Shown: in pieces, positions 21,081 to 27,916 of the stretch
How the letters are laid out: every line of letters starts with the position of its first letter
How positions within the stretch are numbered: position 1 is the first letter of the stretch
Assembly: GCA_964643605.1 (NCBI GenBank)
Contig: CAZXTF010000008.1
Coordinates: forward strand, 1 to 27,916
Direction: 5' to 3'
Length of the DNA: 27,916 nucleotides
DNA from: CAMTWJ01 sp964643605
Lineage (GTDB): Bacteria; Patescibacteriota; Saccharimonadia; Saccharimonadales; 2-12-FULL-41-12
Position numbers and translations under genes: made by a program
Notes under the pieces: model-generated
What the model was told of the DNA's origin: nothing
Database searches by the model: none
The model's input: the letters and a program-made list of their open reading frames with translations, nothing else

Positions 21081-22673
21081 TTATATTTTAATAGGTGCGA
21101 GTATGAAACTACGAACCTTACGGACAACCGGCTTAGCCTCTTCAAGCCCAAATAATGTAGACATACCGATATGAACCAGAAATGTTACAGACGCTATGGC
21201 ACCAAGTTTAGTGCTCAATGTAACAAAGCCACGATCTCCACTTTCTAGCGGCATAATGGAGATCATACAGAACGTTGCAACTACTGTAAATCCTGTTACA
21301 GAAATTATTTTTACAAGGCCGCCAAAGAACGTCGGATCAAGTAATTTATGATCACGAGACACCATAACAATAAATAGCACCACCACTTCAGCTGCCGCCA
21401 CAATTGACTGAGCCATAGCGAGACCTGTCACTCCATATGCTGTCGGCCGAGATAATGTATAGGCAAGAATAATGTTTAAAATAATTGCAAATAAAGAGAC
21501 GAAGAGTGGTGTCTTGGTGTCTTTTTGTGCATAAAACCACCGAGACATCATGGCATAAATAGTTCGAAAGATAATTGCCCCAACAAAGAATCCAAGAATC
21601 AATGCAATCTCTGGGGCATCACGACTAAAGATAAGACGAGCCAAATATCCCCGAGCAAAATACGAGATAACTGCTATCGGCAAAATCAGCCAAATAATAA
21701 CTCGCAGGATTTTTAAGAAGTCTTTGCGAAAGAGGTCTGGTCGTCCTTGCGCAATACGATCGGTAAGTCGTGGGAAAGCAGCTGTGGAAATCGCTGTTCC
21801 CACCAACATAGTTGGAGCTGTGTGCAGCACAAAAGCATTTTCGTAATAACTAATATTTCCTTCACCTAGCCGCCTGGCAAAGTTAGTCTCAACAATACTG
21901 TTGATCGAATCAATACCTTGGTCGATTGAGCGAGGGGGTAGCTGCACCAGCATTTGTCGAAAATCCTGACTCTGCCAGTTAATTTTACGACTGTATTTAA
22001 AGTTAAGTCCCGAGAACCCAAACAAAGCAATTAGTAGCTGCAAAATAGCACCAGCAAGCGCCCCAATACCCAGACCAATTAGGCCAACATTATCCTTGAA
22101 AATAAATATGCTGACGATAATTGTTAGGTTGTATATGATCGGCCCAATTGCATAAAAGAAGAATCTACCAAACGTCTGCTGTACCGCCATCAAGATACCC
22201 GAGATCGTAAATAAGAACGGATTAAAAGCAACGATCCGCATAATTGTTGTGGCATTATGCAGCTGTTCTGGACTCAAGTTTGGTGCCACAATATAGCGGA
22301 TTAACGGTTCGGCAAAAACTAAGATAATTACACCAACTGCCAGCATCACAAGAGCAAGCAAATTAAGTAAGCTATTACTTAATTCCCAGGCACCTTTTTT
22401 GTCGCCTTTTGCTATCCTATCTGCCAAGAACGGCATGAAGGCTACACCTAATGCACCTGCTGCAACGGTAAAGAAAAAGAAATCAGGGATCTTAAAGGCA
22501 GCAAAGTACGCATCGGTACTGTCTGGGCCAAGAGCTAGAAAGTTTGCGTTTACTAGCTTGACTCTAAGTATTCCAAGAAGTTGCGCCATAAAAGCAGCAA
22601 AAGCCAACAGTGCCGCAGCACTGCCAAGGCTAATTCTTTTATTGGCACGGTTTAAGAAGCGTCTTCGATTCAC
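21081..22673 (-). CDS. murJ: Lipid II flippase MurJ (MviN)
   Basis: MurJ moves lipid II across the membrane for peptidoglycan synthesis and belongs to the MOP exporter superfamily. The 530-aa protein has about 14 hydrophobic segments throughout. Family patterns include the start of TM1 with LLGILRVKLVN, GPDSTDAYFAAFKIPDFFF, GALGVAFMPFLADR, and the RSIDQGIDSINSIVETNFARRL and GTAISTAAFPRLTDRIAQG blocks. The start is GTG at 22673, eight nucleotides after a TATAAT. Downstream is lepA. Confidence 0.94.
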   Translation of the reverse strand: MNRRRFLNRANKRISLGSAAALLAFAAFMAQLLGILRVKLVNANFLALGPDSTDAYFAAFKIPDFFFFTVAAGALGVAFMPFLADRIAKGDKKGAWELSNSLLNLLALVMLAVGVIILVFAEPLIRYIVAPNLSPEQLHNATTIMRIVAFNPFLFTISGILMAVQQTFGRFFFYAIGPIIYNLTIIVSIFIFKDNVGLIGLGIGALAGAILQLLIALFGFSGLNFKYSRKINWQSQDFRQMLVQLPPRSIDQGIDSINSIVETNFARRLGEGNISYYENAFVLHTAPTMLVGTAISTAAFPRLTDRIAQGRPDLFRKDFLKILRVIIWLILPIAVISYFARGYLARLIFSRDAPEIALILGFFVGAIIFRTIYAMMSRWFYAQKDTKTPLFVSLFAIILNIILAYTLSRPTAYGVTGLAMAQSIVAAAEVVVLFIVMVSRDHKLLDPTFFGGLVKIISVTGFTVVATFCMISIMPLESGDRGFVTLSTKLGAIASVTFLVHIGMSTLFGLEEAKPVVRKVRSFILAPIKI

Positions 22674-22674
22674 T

Positions 22675-22687
22675 GCCGTTTATTATA
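22675..22687 (-). promoter_or_regulatory. murJ promoter, leaderless GTG start
   Basis: TATAAT on the minus strand (22687-22682) is 8 nt before the GTG, so the leader would be about 2 nt. A weak -35 (TGTAAA, 22710-22705) is 17 bp upstream. Confidence 0.6.
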
Positions 22688-22736
22688 CGTTCTGACGGTG
22701 CTTTTTTACAGGTTATTTATTGTTAGAAAAAAGATT

Positions 22737-24611
22737 CTAGTATAGTGCTGCTGATTTAGGAAGGGATGACCCTTGCAGAATCTCGACAACTTCTTCTGCT
22801 TCGACTGTTTCTTTTTCGAGTAATGCATCTTTGAGCGCTTCAAGCTTACCCTTGTTCGCATTTATGACATTTCGTGCTCGATTAGCTGCTTCGGTAATAA
22901 GTGCCTCAACTTCATCATCAATAATCTTAGCTGTATCGTCCGAATATTGTCGTTCGTGCACCATACGCTCGAGCATCATACCTTCCTCCACATGGAATAC
23001 TTGATCTCGTAGCTTCTTGCCCATCCCTTGGTTAACTACCATGTCTCGAGCTAGTTCTGCAGCCTTTTGCAAATCGCTACCTGCACCAGTTGTTACCCGA
23101 TCAGATCCATAAATAATCTCCTCAGCAATCCTACCACCAAGCATTCGAGCCAAGACATCTTTATACTCCAAAATACTATGGTAGCTCTTGTCTTCTGGCG
23201 GGATAAACCACGTTACACCACCGGTTGATCCACGAGAAATAATAGTAACTTTGTGCACCAAATCACTATCTGGCAACACGTGGCCCACGATAGCGTGGCC
23301 AGCTTCGTGGTACGCAGTGAGCTCTTTTTCGTGCTCACTCATAATCTTGCTCTTACGCTCTGGACCAATAGCGACCTTCTCGAATGCTTCGGTTACTATG
23401 CTATTTGTAAGCTCTTTTTGATTCCTACGAGCTGCCAAAATTGCAGATTCGTTCGCAATGTTTGCTAGATCCGCTCCTGAACTTCCAGCAGTTTTACCAG
23501 CAAGAGCCTTGAGGTCTACATTTTTTGCGAGAGGTTTTTTCTTGAAGTGTGTTTTTAGAATTGCTTCTCGGTCTTTTCGATCGGGCAAGCCAATATTAAC
23601 CCTACGGTCGAAACGACCTGGTCGAAGTAACGCTGGGTCAAGCACATCAGCTCGGTTCGTGGCTGCCAGCACGATCACATTTTGCCCTTGTTCAAAACCA
23701 TCCATCTCTACCAAAATCTGGTTAAGGGTCTGCTCTCGTTCGTCATGTCCACCGCCCATACCACTTCCACGACGGCGACCAACTGCATCAATCTCATCTA
23801 CAAAGATAATACACGGAGCGTTCTTCTTGGCTTTGGCAAACAAGTCTCGAACTCGGCTTGCACCCACACCCACAAACATTTCAACAAACTCAGAACCACT
23901 AATACTAAAAAATGGTGCGTTAGCTTCACCAGCAGCAGCTCGAGCAAGCATCGTCTTACCGGTACCCGGAGGACCCACTAAAAGTACGCCCTTTGGAATA
24001 CGTGCGCCAAGGCTTTCAAACTTCTTTGGATATTTCAGAAACTCTACAACTTCTTCGAGATCTTCTTTGGCTTCATCGCTACCTGCAATGTCCTTAAAGG
24101 TAACTTTATCTTTCTCATTCCCATACAAACGAGCCCTGCTCTTACCAAAGCTCATCGCTTGATTACCCTGCCCCTGAGCACTGCGCAGCATATAAAATAA
24201 GATGATCCCAATCACCAAGATTGGCAGCAAGCTCAAGCCCACATTTGTCCAAATTGCACCGCTGTTTGATTCTGGCTTATTTACAATCTCAACGTTCGCA
24301 TCTTTATTAAGGCCCTGCTCATAGATACTAGAGCCTGCCTCCTTACGAGATTTTTCAGAAGGCTTGTCTTCATCATTTTTGGTAATCGCTAATGCATCGC
24401 CAGAAATTGCAATCTGTTTTAATTGGCCATCATTTGCCCGAGAAATAACGTCCGAAAATGCTACCTCTTTGAGTTTTTCGGGCTGGTTCATCGATGTAAA
24501 AATTATCAAACCAAACAAAATCAAAAGAGCAATAAAACCGGCATTTCGCACGTTCTGGTTCCGATTTTTACCTGGCCCTTTATTCGTAATCCGAAACGAT
24601 TTTTTATCCAT
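22737..24611 (-). CDS. ftsH: ATP-dependent zinc metalloprotease FtsH
   Basis: FtsH is the membrane-anchored hexameric AAA protease that degrades misfolded membrane and regulatory proteins. The 624-aa protein has two transmembrane helices (about 26-43 and 122-143) flanking a small extracytoplasmic domain. The AAA module has Walker A GPPGTGKT (213-220, Lys219), CIIFVDEIDAVGRRRG as Walker B, and LLRPGRFDRR in the SRH. The zinc site is HEAGH (435-439), with the downstream Asp ligand likely in the GAGSDLQKA block. It starts inside the region just past the tilS stop, with a -10 box in that overlap. Confidence 0.97.
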   Translation of the reverse strand: MDKKSFRITNKGPGKNRNQNVRNAGFIALLILFGLIIFTSMNQPEKLKEVAFSDVISRANDGQLKQIAISGDALAITKNDEDKPSEKSRKEAGSSIYEQGLNKDANVEIVNKPESNSGAIWTNVGLSLLPILVIGIILFYMLRSAQGQGNQAMSFGKSRARLYGNEKDKVTFKDIAGSDEAKEDLEEVVEFLKYPKKFESLGARIPKGVLLVGPPGTGKTMLARAAAGEANAPFFSISGSEFVEMFVGVGASRVRDLFAKAKKNAPCIIFVDEIDAVGRRRGSGMGGGHDEREQTLNQILVEMDGFEQGQNVIVLAATNRADVLDPALLRPGRFDRRVNIGLPDRKDREAILKTHFKKKPLAKNVDLKALAGKTAGSSGADLANIANESAILAARRNQKELTNSIVTEAFEKVAIGPERKSKIMSEHEKELTAYHEAGHAIVGHVLPDSDLVHKVTIISRGSTGGVTWFIPPEDKSYHSILEYKDVLARMLGGRIAEEIIYGSDRVTTGAGSDLQKAAELARDMVVNQGMGKKLRDQVFHVEEGMMLERMVHERQYSDDTAKIIDDEVEALITEAANRARNVINANKGKLEALKDALLEKETVEAEEVVEILQGSSLPKSAALY

Positions 24612-24614
24612 GTA

Positions 24615-24627
24615 TCAATTCATTATA
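24615..24627 (-). promoter_or_regulatory. ftsH promoter, near-leaderless
   Basis: TATAAT on the minus strand (24627-24622), directly preceded by CTG, is 10 nt before the ftsH ATG and predicts a leader of about 4 nt. It overlaps the last codons of tilS. Confidence 0.6.
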
Positions 24628-25507
24628 CAGATTGAAGCCCTGAGATGCGAGCTGTCTTTTTATCAACTATAAAATAGACCCCAGCAGTGATTGGTATCTG
24701 GCTTCCAGCCGACAATGTTTTCAGCCCTACCACCAGTCGTTCAATGTTTTTCCGATCGAAAGATACATTATGAGCACGAAGTACTTGGGCCAAAACTTCG
24801 CTTGCTACATCATGTGGCAAAGCGGCAAACCCCTCTCGGTCCAGCGCACCTGTTTCTTGCTGATTTATAAATAGGTCAACTAGCTCATCAATTTCCTGAT
24901 TTCGTTTATGCGAGGTCTCGGCCATCTTTAGTAACTGCTGTTTTTGGGCCGTGCTTATTTTAGGCACGATATTAAAACGTACATAATTTCTGAAATATTT
25001 TGGATCTTGATTGGTTTTGTCTTCTCGCCACTGTAAATTGTTACTTCTAGCATAACGCAAAATTTCTGCCTTCGAGTAATCAAGCAGTGGACGTAACACA
25101 TTTTTTCTATTTTTCATGGGGCTCAAGCCTTTGCGACCCGTTCCTCGGCTCAAATTCATAATGATTGTCTCGAGCACATCATCCTGATGGTGCGCAGTAA
25201 CAACTGCATGTGCCCCGTACTCTTTCATCATTTGAAACAAAAATTTATAGCGAGCCGAGCGAGCTTTATCCTCGCTAGCCCCTTCTCCAAGAGAAGTACT
25301 CTCTGCCACAAATGACAAACCGTAGCTATCTGCCAGCTCCTCCACAAAAACTCTGTCTTTATACGAATCTTCTCTGATGCCGTGGTCGAAATGTGCCACC
25401 ACCAACTCAAGCTCTGAAAGCTTACTTAACACGTTAAGTAATACGACCGAGTCCACCCCTCCCGAGACGGCAATGATGTATTTTCCTGGCTGGAGGTTTA
25501 TCTTCAT
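24623..25507 (-). CDS. tilS: tRNA(Ile)-lysidine synthetase TilS
   Basis: TilS modifies C34 of tRNA-Ile(CAU) to lysidine so that it reads AUA codons. The PP-loop ATPase signature SGGVDS is at 15-20, followed by VAHFDHGIREDS and the AVVTAHHQDDVLETIIMNLSRGTGRKGL block typical of TilS. DYSKAEILRYARSNNLQWREDKTNQDPKYFRNYVR is present in adjacent stretches and is the second hallmark. At 294 aa it has the catalytic core plus a partial second domain but lacks the C-terminal domain of the 432-aa E. coli enzyme, as do several compact versions. It is divergent from the histidine phosphatase gene across only 23 bp. Confidence 0.94.
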   Translation of the reverse strand: MKINLQPGKYIIAVSGGVDSVVLLNVLSKLSELELVVAHFDHGIREDSYKDRVFVEELADSYGLSFVAESTSLGEGASEDKARSARYKFLFQMMKEYGAHAVVTAHHQDDVLETIIMNLSRGTGRKGLSPMKNRKNVLRPLLDYSKAEILRYARSNNLQWREDKTNQDPKYFRNYVRFNIVPKISTAQKQQLLKMAETSHKRNQEIDELVDLFINQQETGALDREGFAALPHDVASEVLAQVLRAHNVSFDRKNIERLVVGLKTLSAGSQIPITAGVYFIVDKKTARISGLQSV

Positions 25508-25530
25508 ATCTGTAATAATTGTAGCAGTGT
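25508..25530. promoter_or_regulatory. Overlapping divergent leaderless promoters (tilS / histidine phosphatase)
   Basis: Just 23 bp separate two opposed start codons. For tilS the minus strand has TACAAT at 25523-25518, with a start near 25511 and a leader of about 4 nt. For the phosphatase the plus strand has TG-T-AATAAT (25511-25519) with a start near 25526 and a leader of about 5 nt. The two -10 boxes overlap by two bases, so use of one should exclude the other. Confidence 0.6.
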
Positions 25531-26073
25531 ATGAAAAAACTGTACTTCATTCGCCATGGCGAAAGTGAATTTAATAAAGCCCACAAATGGGCAGGCTCGG
25601 TTGATACTCCACTCACCCAAACTGGCCATGAACAAGCTCAAAAAGCCGGCAAAGAGCTAAAAAAACAAGGCCTAGCCTTTGATATCATCATTAGCTCACC
25701 GCTCGAGAGAGCTCACCAGACGGCAAAAAATATTGCTACAGAACTCGAGTATCCTCATGTAGAAATTATCCTAGAATCTCGTCTTGTCGAGCGCAATTTC
25801 GGCAGCCTAGAGGGACGGAAGGACCTAATCGCAGCAACCAAATATGTTATCGACGAATCCACTATTGATAGTATCGACGGTGTTGAGATGCTAATAGACT
25901 TACAGCAAAGAGCAAATGAGCTTCTGGCGTACCTACACTCACTTCCCCACCAACACATCCTCGTTGTTGGTCACGGAGCTATGGGCCGAGCCTTACGAAG
26001 AGCTATTAACAATGAACCGCTTCACAAACGTGGCACGTCATACAAAAATGCCGAGATTGTGAGATTTATATGA
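25531..26073 (+). CDS. Histidine phosphatase family protein (phosphoglycerate mutase-like)
   Basis: A 180-aa member of the branch-1 histidine phosphatase superfamily. The RHGE motif is at 8-11 (catalytic His9). SSPLERAHQTA (55-65) gives the second arginine, Arg60. LVERNFGSLEGR (85-96) carries the family acid/amide region. VVGHGAMGR (145-153) supplies the second histidine, His148. The substrate cannot be read from sequence: members act on phosphoglycerate, nucleotide-loop precursors, sugar or nucleoside phosphates. It heads a three-gene unit with a Nudix hydrolase and a TSUP transporter; the next start overlaps its stop by four bases. Confidence 0.9.
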   Translation: MKKLYFIRHGESEFNKAHKWAGSVDTPLTQTGHEQAQKAGKELKKQGLAFDIIISSPLERAHQTAKNIATELEYPHVEIILESRLVERNFGSLEGRKDLIAATKYVIDESTIDSIDGVEMLIDLQQRANELLAYLHSLPHQHILVVGHGAMGRALRRAINNEPLHKRGTSYKNAEIVRFI

Positions 26074-26477
26074 GCAACCCCAGAGTTGGTATTGGAGTTT
26101 TTGTCTGGAGAGATGACAAGTTTCTTATGGGCAAACGAAAAGGCTCACATGGTCATGATACCTGGAGCATACCAGGCGGACACTTAGAGTTTGGTGAATC
26201 GTGGGAAGAGTGTGCTAGTCGAGAAGTCGCAGAAGAAACTGGACTAAAAGTAGACAACGTCCGATTTTTAGCTGCCACCAACGACCTCTTCTTAGAAGAC
26301 CAGAAACACTACACAACTATCTGGGTAGAATGCGACTGGGTCAGCGGAGAGCCAACCATTAACGAACCAGACAAGTGGATAGACCAGCAGTGGCGAACAT
26401 TCAAAACATTGCCACAGCCGCTCTTTGAGCCATGCTGGGAGAATCTTAAAAGGACAAAGCCAGAATTATTTAACTAA
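26070..26477 (+). CDS. Nudix hydrolase (MutT/NUDT15-like)
   Basis: A 135-aa Nudix protein that would hydrolyse a nucleoside diphosphate-X compound. The Nudix box GX5EX7REUXEEXGU is complete at 37-59 (Gly37, Glu43, REVAEETGL 51-59). The N-terminal VGIGVFVWRDDKFLMGKRKGSHG and the W-rich second half (QQWRTFKTLP) resemble NUDT15/MTH2-type enzymes, so modified nucleotides or dinucleotide sugars are likely substrates; this is only by resemblance. The start overlaps the phosphatase stop (ATGA) and its stop directly abuts the transporter start, so the three are one operon. Confidence 0.9.
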   Translation: MSNPRVGIGVFVWRDDKFLMGKRKGSHGHDTWSIPGGHLEFGESWEECASREVAEETGLKVDNVRFLAATNDLFLEDQKHYTTIWVECDWVSGEPTINEPDKWIDQQWRTFKTLPQPLFEPCWENLKRTKPELFN

Positions 26478-27233
26478 ATGACAGAAATAATACTTTTACT
26501 GGTGGGGGTAGTAGTCGGAGCGATGAACTCTATCGCTGGAGGTGGTATGCTTTTCGGCTTTCCTGTCATGATGGCCGTTGGTATGCCCGCTATTACCGCA
26601 AACGTGACTGGCCACGTAGCGATACTTCCTGGGCAAATTGGTGCGCTCATCGGCTACCGAGATTATCTACGAAAAGTTCATGCCGTATACCTGGTGTTGC
26701 TTATCCCCCTTGCTGTTGGCGCATTTATTGGAGCAAGTCTACTCAAAGATATTTCTCCTGCTCGTTTTGAACAGCTTATCCCCGTTCTATTACTACTAGC
26801 AGTTCTCCTTTTTGCATTCCAACCCAGTCTTCACAAATTCTTTCATGCGCACCTAAAAACAAGAAGCAAGAACATTCCTAGGCTAGCTATTATCGGTGCA
26901 GCTCTCATACCCCTCGCTATATATGGTGGCTTTTTTGGGGTTGGTTTCGGCTTTATTCTCCTAGCTTTTTTGAGTTTTAGCCATATCCACGATATTCACA
27001 GGATCAATGCACTTAAAAACGTAGGAACTTTTACCATTGCCGCTGTAACCACTGCTACACTTTTTGGTTCGGGACTCATCGACTGGCGCAACGGTGTTGT
27101 TATGGCTATCGGTTGTGGAGCTGGAGGTTACTTTGGGGCACGGATTGCTCAGCGCTTTTCTTCGCATGCAATACGAATCGTTGTCATAGTAATTGGTGTG
27201 CTTTCTGTTGGCTATTTATGGGCTAAATACTAG
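26478..27233 (+). CDS. TSUP-family (TauE/SafE) transporter
   Basis: Predicted sulfite/organosulfonate exporter family membrane protein. The 251-aa sequence has about eight hydrophobic helices and the repeated TSUP signature: GAMNSIAGGGMLFGFPVMMAVGMP (near 15-38), with ANVTGHVAILPGQIGALIGYR following, and the second repeat GGFFGVGFGFILLAFLSF and INALKNVGTF. Substrate unknown: the family carries sulfite, sulfoacetate, thiosulfate, taurine and others. It starts right after the Nudix stop (TAAATG). Confidence 0.92.
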   Translation: MTEIILLLVGVVVGAMNSIAGGGMLFGFPVMMAVGMPAITANVTGHVAILPGQIGALIGYRDYLRKVHAVYLVLLIPLAVGAFIGASLLKDISPARFEQLIPVLLLLAVLLFAFQPSLHKFFHAHLKTRSKNIPRLAIIGAALIPLAIYGGFFGVGFGFILLAFLSFSHIHDIHRINALKNVGTFTIAAVTTATLFGSGLIDWRNGVVMAIGCGAGGYFGARIAQRFSSHAIRIVVIVIGVLSVGYLWAKY

Positions 27234-27242
27234 AGATCTTAT

Positions 27243-27278
27243 TTGATTCTTAGCATAAGCAAGAGTACTATATAGTGT
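27243..27278 (+). promoter_or_regulatory. Promoter of the 179-aa orphan gene, leaderless
   Basis: TTGATT (27243-27248) and TACTAT (27266-27271) are 17 bp apart. Start near 27278 lies about 3 nt before the ATG at 27281. Confidence 0.6.
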
Positions 27279-27280
27279 TA

Positions 27281-27820
27281 ATGGCAACTTCTACGCCTCT
27301 CTTGCACAGAGGGCCAGAGCAAACCGCTGGCCTGGGCGTAGATCTCTCTCTCGAATTAATTGGAAGCTATCAAGTCAAACCTTCTATAAGACATGGGATT
27401 ATCCTTCCTAAAGGATTGGATGCAGATGAAAGCAAACCCCAAAAGATCATAGACATCACCCAGGAAAATGAGGACTTCTTCTTTCGAGATATGCAACGTA
27501 GCGGCATGTACAGGATGGCGACTCAAGGGTCGGCTCTAATTGTTAGCCTTATCGAGATGACTATAAAAGCTAATAAGCAACTACCCGAAACATCTACGCT
27601 CAGAGGATTGAGTTTTATGGACAAAGAAGGAACATGTTACCCTTACGCTCGACCTCTCGATATAGAGCTGGCCAGCGCCCAAGAAAAACGGGGCATGACC
27701 CACAAAAAGCACGAGGTCACCATGCTTACTGGCTGTCCTATTGCACAAGAAATTCAAGAGGAAATCTTTGCCATAGATGAGATTGCCATTGTAGCCGCCA
27801 GTAAATACGTCCTCCGTTGA
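27281..27820 (+). CDS. Orphan soluble protein
   Basis: I do not recognise this 179-aa protein. It has no signal peptide or membrane helix. A region with LSLELIGSYQVKPSIRHGI near the N-terminus and HEVTMLTGCPIAQEIQEEIF near the C-terminus stand out. Composition is normal for a coding gene. I chose the ATG at 27281 because the earlier GTG at 27275 would lie in the promoter region. It has its own promoter and is not obviously part of the operon before it. Confidence 0.7.
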   Translation: MATSTPLLHRGPEQTAGLGVDLSLELIGSYQVKPSIRHGIILPKGLDADESKPQKIIDITQENEDFFFRDMQRSGMYRMATQGSALIVSLIEMTIKANKQLPETSTLRGLSFMDKEGTCYPYARPLDIELASAQEKRGMTHKKHEVTMLTGCPIAQEIQEEIFAIDEIAIVAASKYVLR

Positions 27821-27848
27821 TCTAGCCAACAGGTATAAAACATGCTAC

Positions 27849-27866
27849 CATTTACCCCTGTAAATG
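27849..27866 (+). repeat. Perfect 7-bp hairpin in the last intergenic region
   Basis: CATTTAC (27849-27855) pairs with GTAAATG (27860-27866) over a 4-nt CCCT loop. There is no immediate T-run, so it is a poor terminator; it may be a structure in the leader of the next gene. Confidence 0.4.
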
Positions 27867-27891
27867 CATTTCTAAACCAGTTTTTCAAACC

Positions 27892-27916
27892 AAGGAGGCG
27901 ATTCATTCGCTCCGAC
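27892..27916 (+). promoter_or_regulatory. Strong ribosome binding site at the window edge, possible AUU start
   Basis: AAGGAGG at 27892-27898 is a full Shine-Dalgarno sequence, but no ATG, GTG or TTG follows before the window ends at 27916. ATT at 27905 has the right spacing of 6 nt and would read ATT CGC TCC GAC. AUU initiation is a known feature of infC (IF-3). The gene itself is outside the window. Confidence 0.35.

Noticed and set aside
23458..24162. 234-aa plus-strand frame opposite ftsH
   Set aside because: Antisense to the conserved AAA domain of ftsH; Ser/Arg/Pro-rich shadow with no start signals.
1..27916. CRISPR array, insertion sequence, prophage or toxin-antitoxin module
   Set aside because: I see no regularly spaced repeats, transposase or integrase motifs, terminal inverted repeats or toxin families; the content is core housekeeping.

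Overview
The window looks like part of a small Patescibacteria (CPR) genome, most likely a Candidatus Saccharibacteria (TM7) relative. I infer this from the compact gene packing, AT-leaning composition, short versions of several proteins, a pilB-pilC-pilA / pilM-pilN-pilO type IV pilus locus, and a chaperone locus of Gram-positive type (lepA-...-hrcA-grpE-dnaK-dnaJ with CIRCE operators). UGA is used as an ordinary stop, so this is not a UGA-recoding CPR lineage. The lineage call is an inference; no rRNA is present.

Layout. 1-118 (-): the start of recA. 250-6604 (+): type IV pilus genes in two units, pilB-pilC-pilA, then a strong terminator, then pilM-pilN-pilO plus a small membrane protein. 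6627-9540 (-): yebC-ruvC-ruvA-ruvB, converging on the pilus genes. 9541-9910, about 370 bases without a protein gene: the yebC promoter and leader, a terminator, tRNA-Lys(UUU), its promoter, and the promoter region of the next gene. 9911-10803: a Pro/Thr-rich low-complexity protein (+) converging on a multi-pass membrane protein (-). 10828-12596 (-): rimB-like protease, rimK and a DUF192 protein. 12638-21047 (-): lepA, two guanylate-kinase-like genes, hrcA, grpE, an 80-aa orphan, dnaK, a 136-aa orphan, dnaJ and a 37-aa membrane miniprotein. 21081-25507 (-): tilS, ftsH and murJ, each apparently with its own promoter. 25531-27233 (+): histidine phosphatase, Nudix hydrolase and TSUP transporter, divergent from tilS. 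27281-27820 (+): an orphan protein. 27840-27916: probably the leader of a further gene starting at the window edge.

The genes are mostly housekeeping: recombination (recA, ruvABC), pilus assembly, protein quality control (HrcA-controlled chaperones, FtsH), translation (LepA, TilS, tRNA-Lys, RimK) and cell wall (MurJ). The most notable signal is in how they are expressed. At about a dozen transcription-unit starts the -10 box sits so close to the start codon that the predicted mRNA has 0-7 nt of leader. Only recA, yebC, pilA, hrcA and dnaK have a real leader, and of these recA, yebC, pilA and dnaK show a clear Shine-Dalgarno sequence. The two CIRCE sites hold the -35 box in their loop and the stop codon of the upstream gene in one arm. 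Another point of interest is a second guanylate-kinase-like protein that has lost its GMP-binding residues. lepA contains two 10-N assembly gaps that break its reading frame; the first can be resolved from the flanking sequence.
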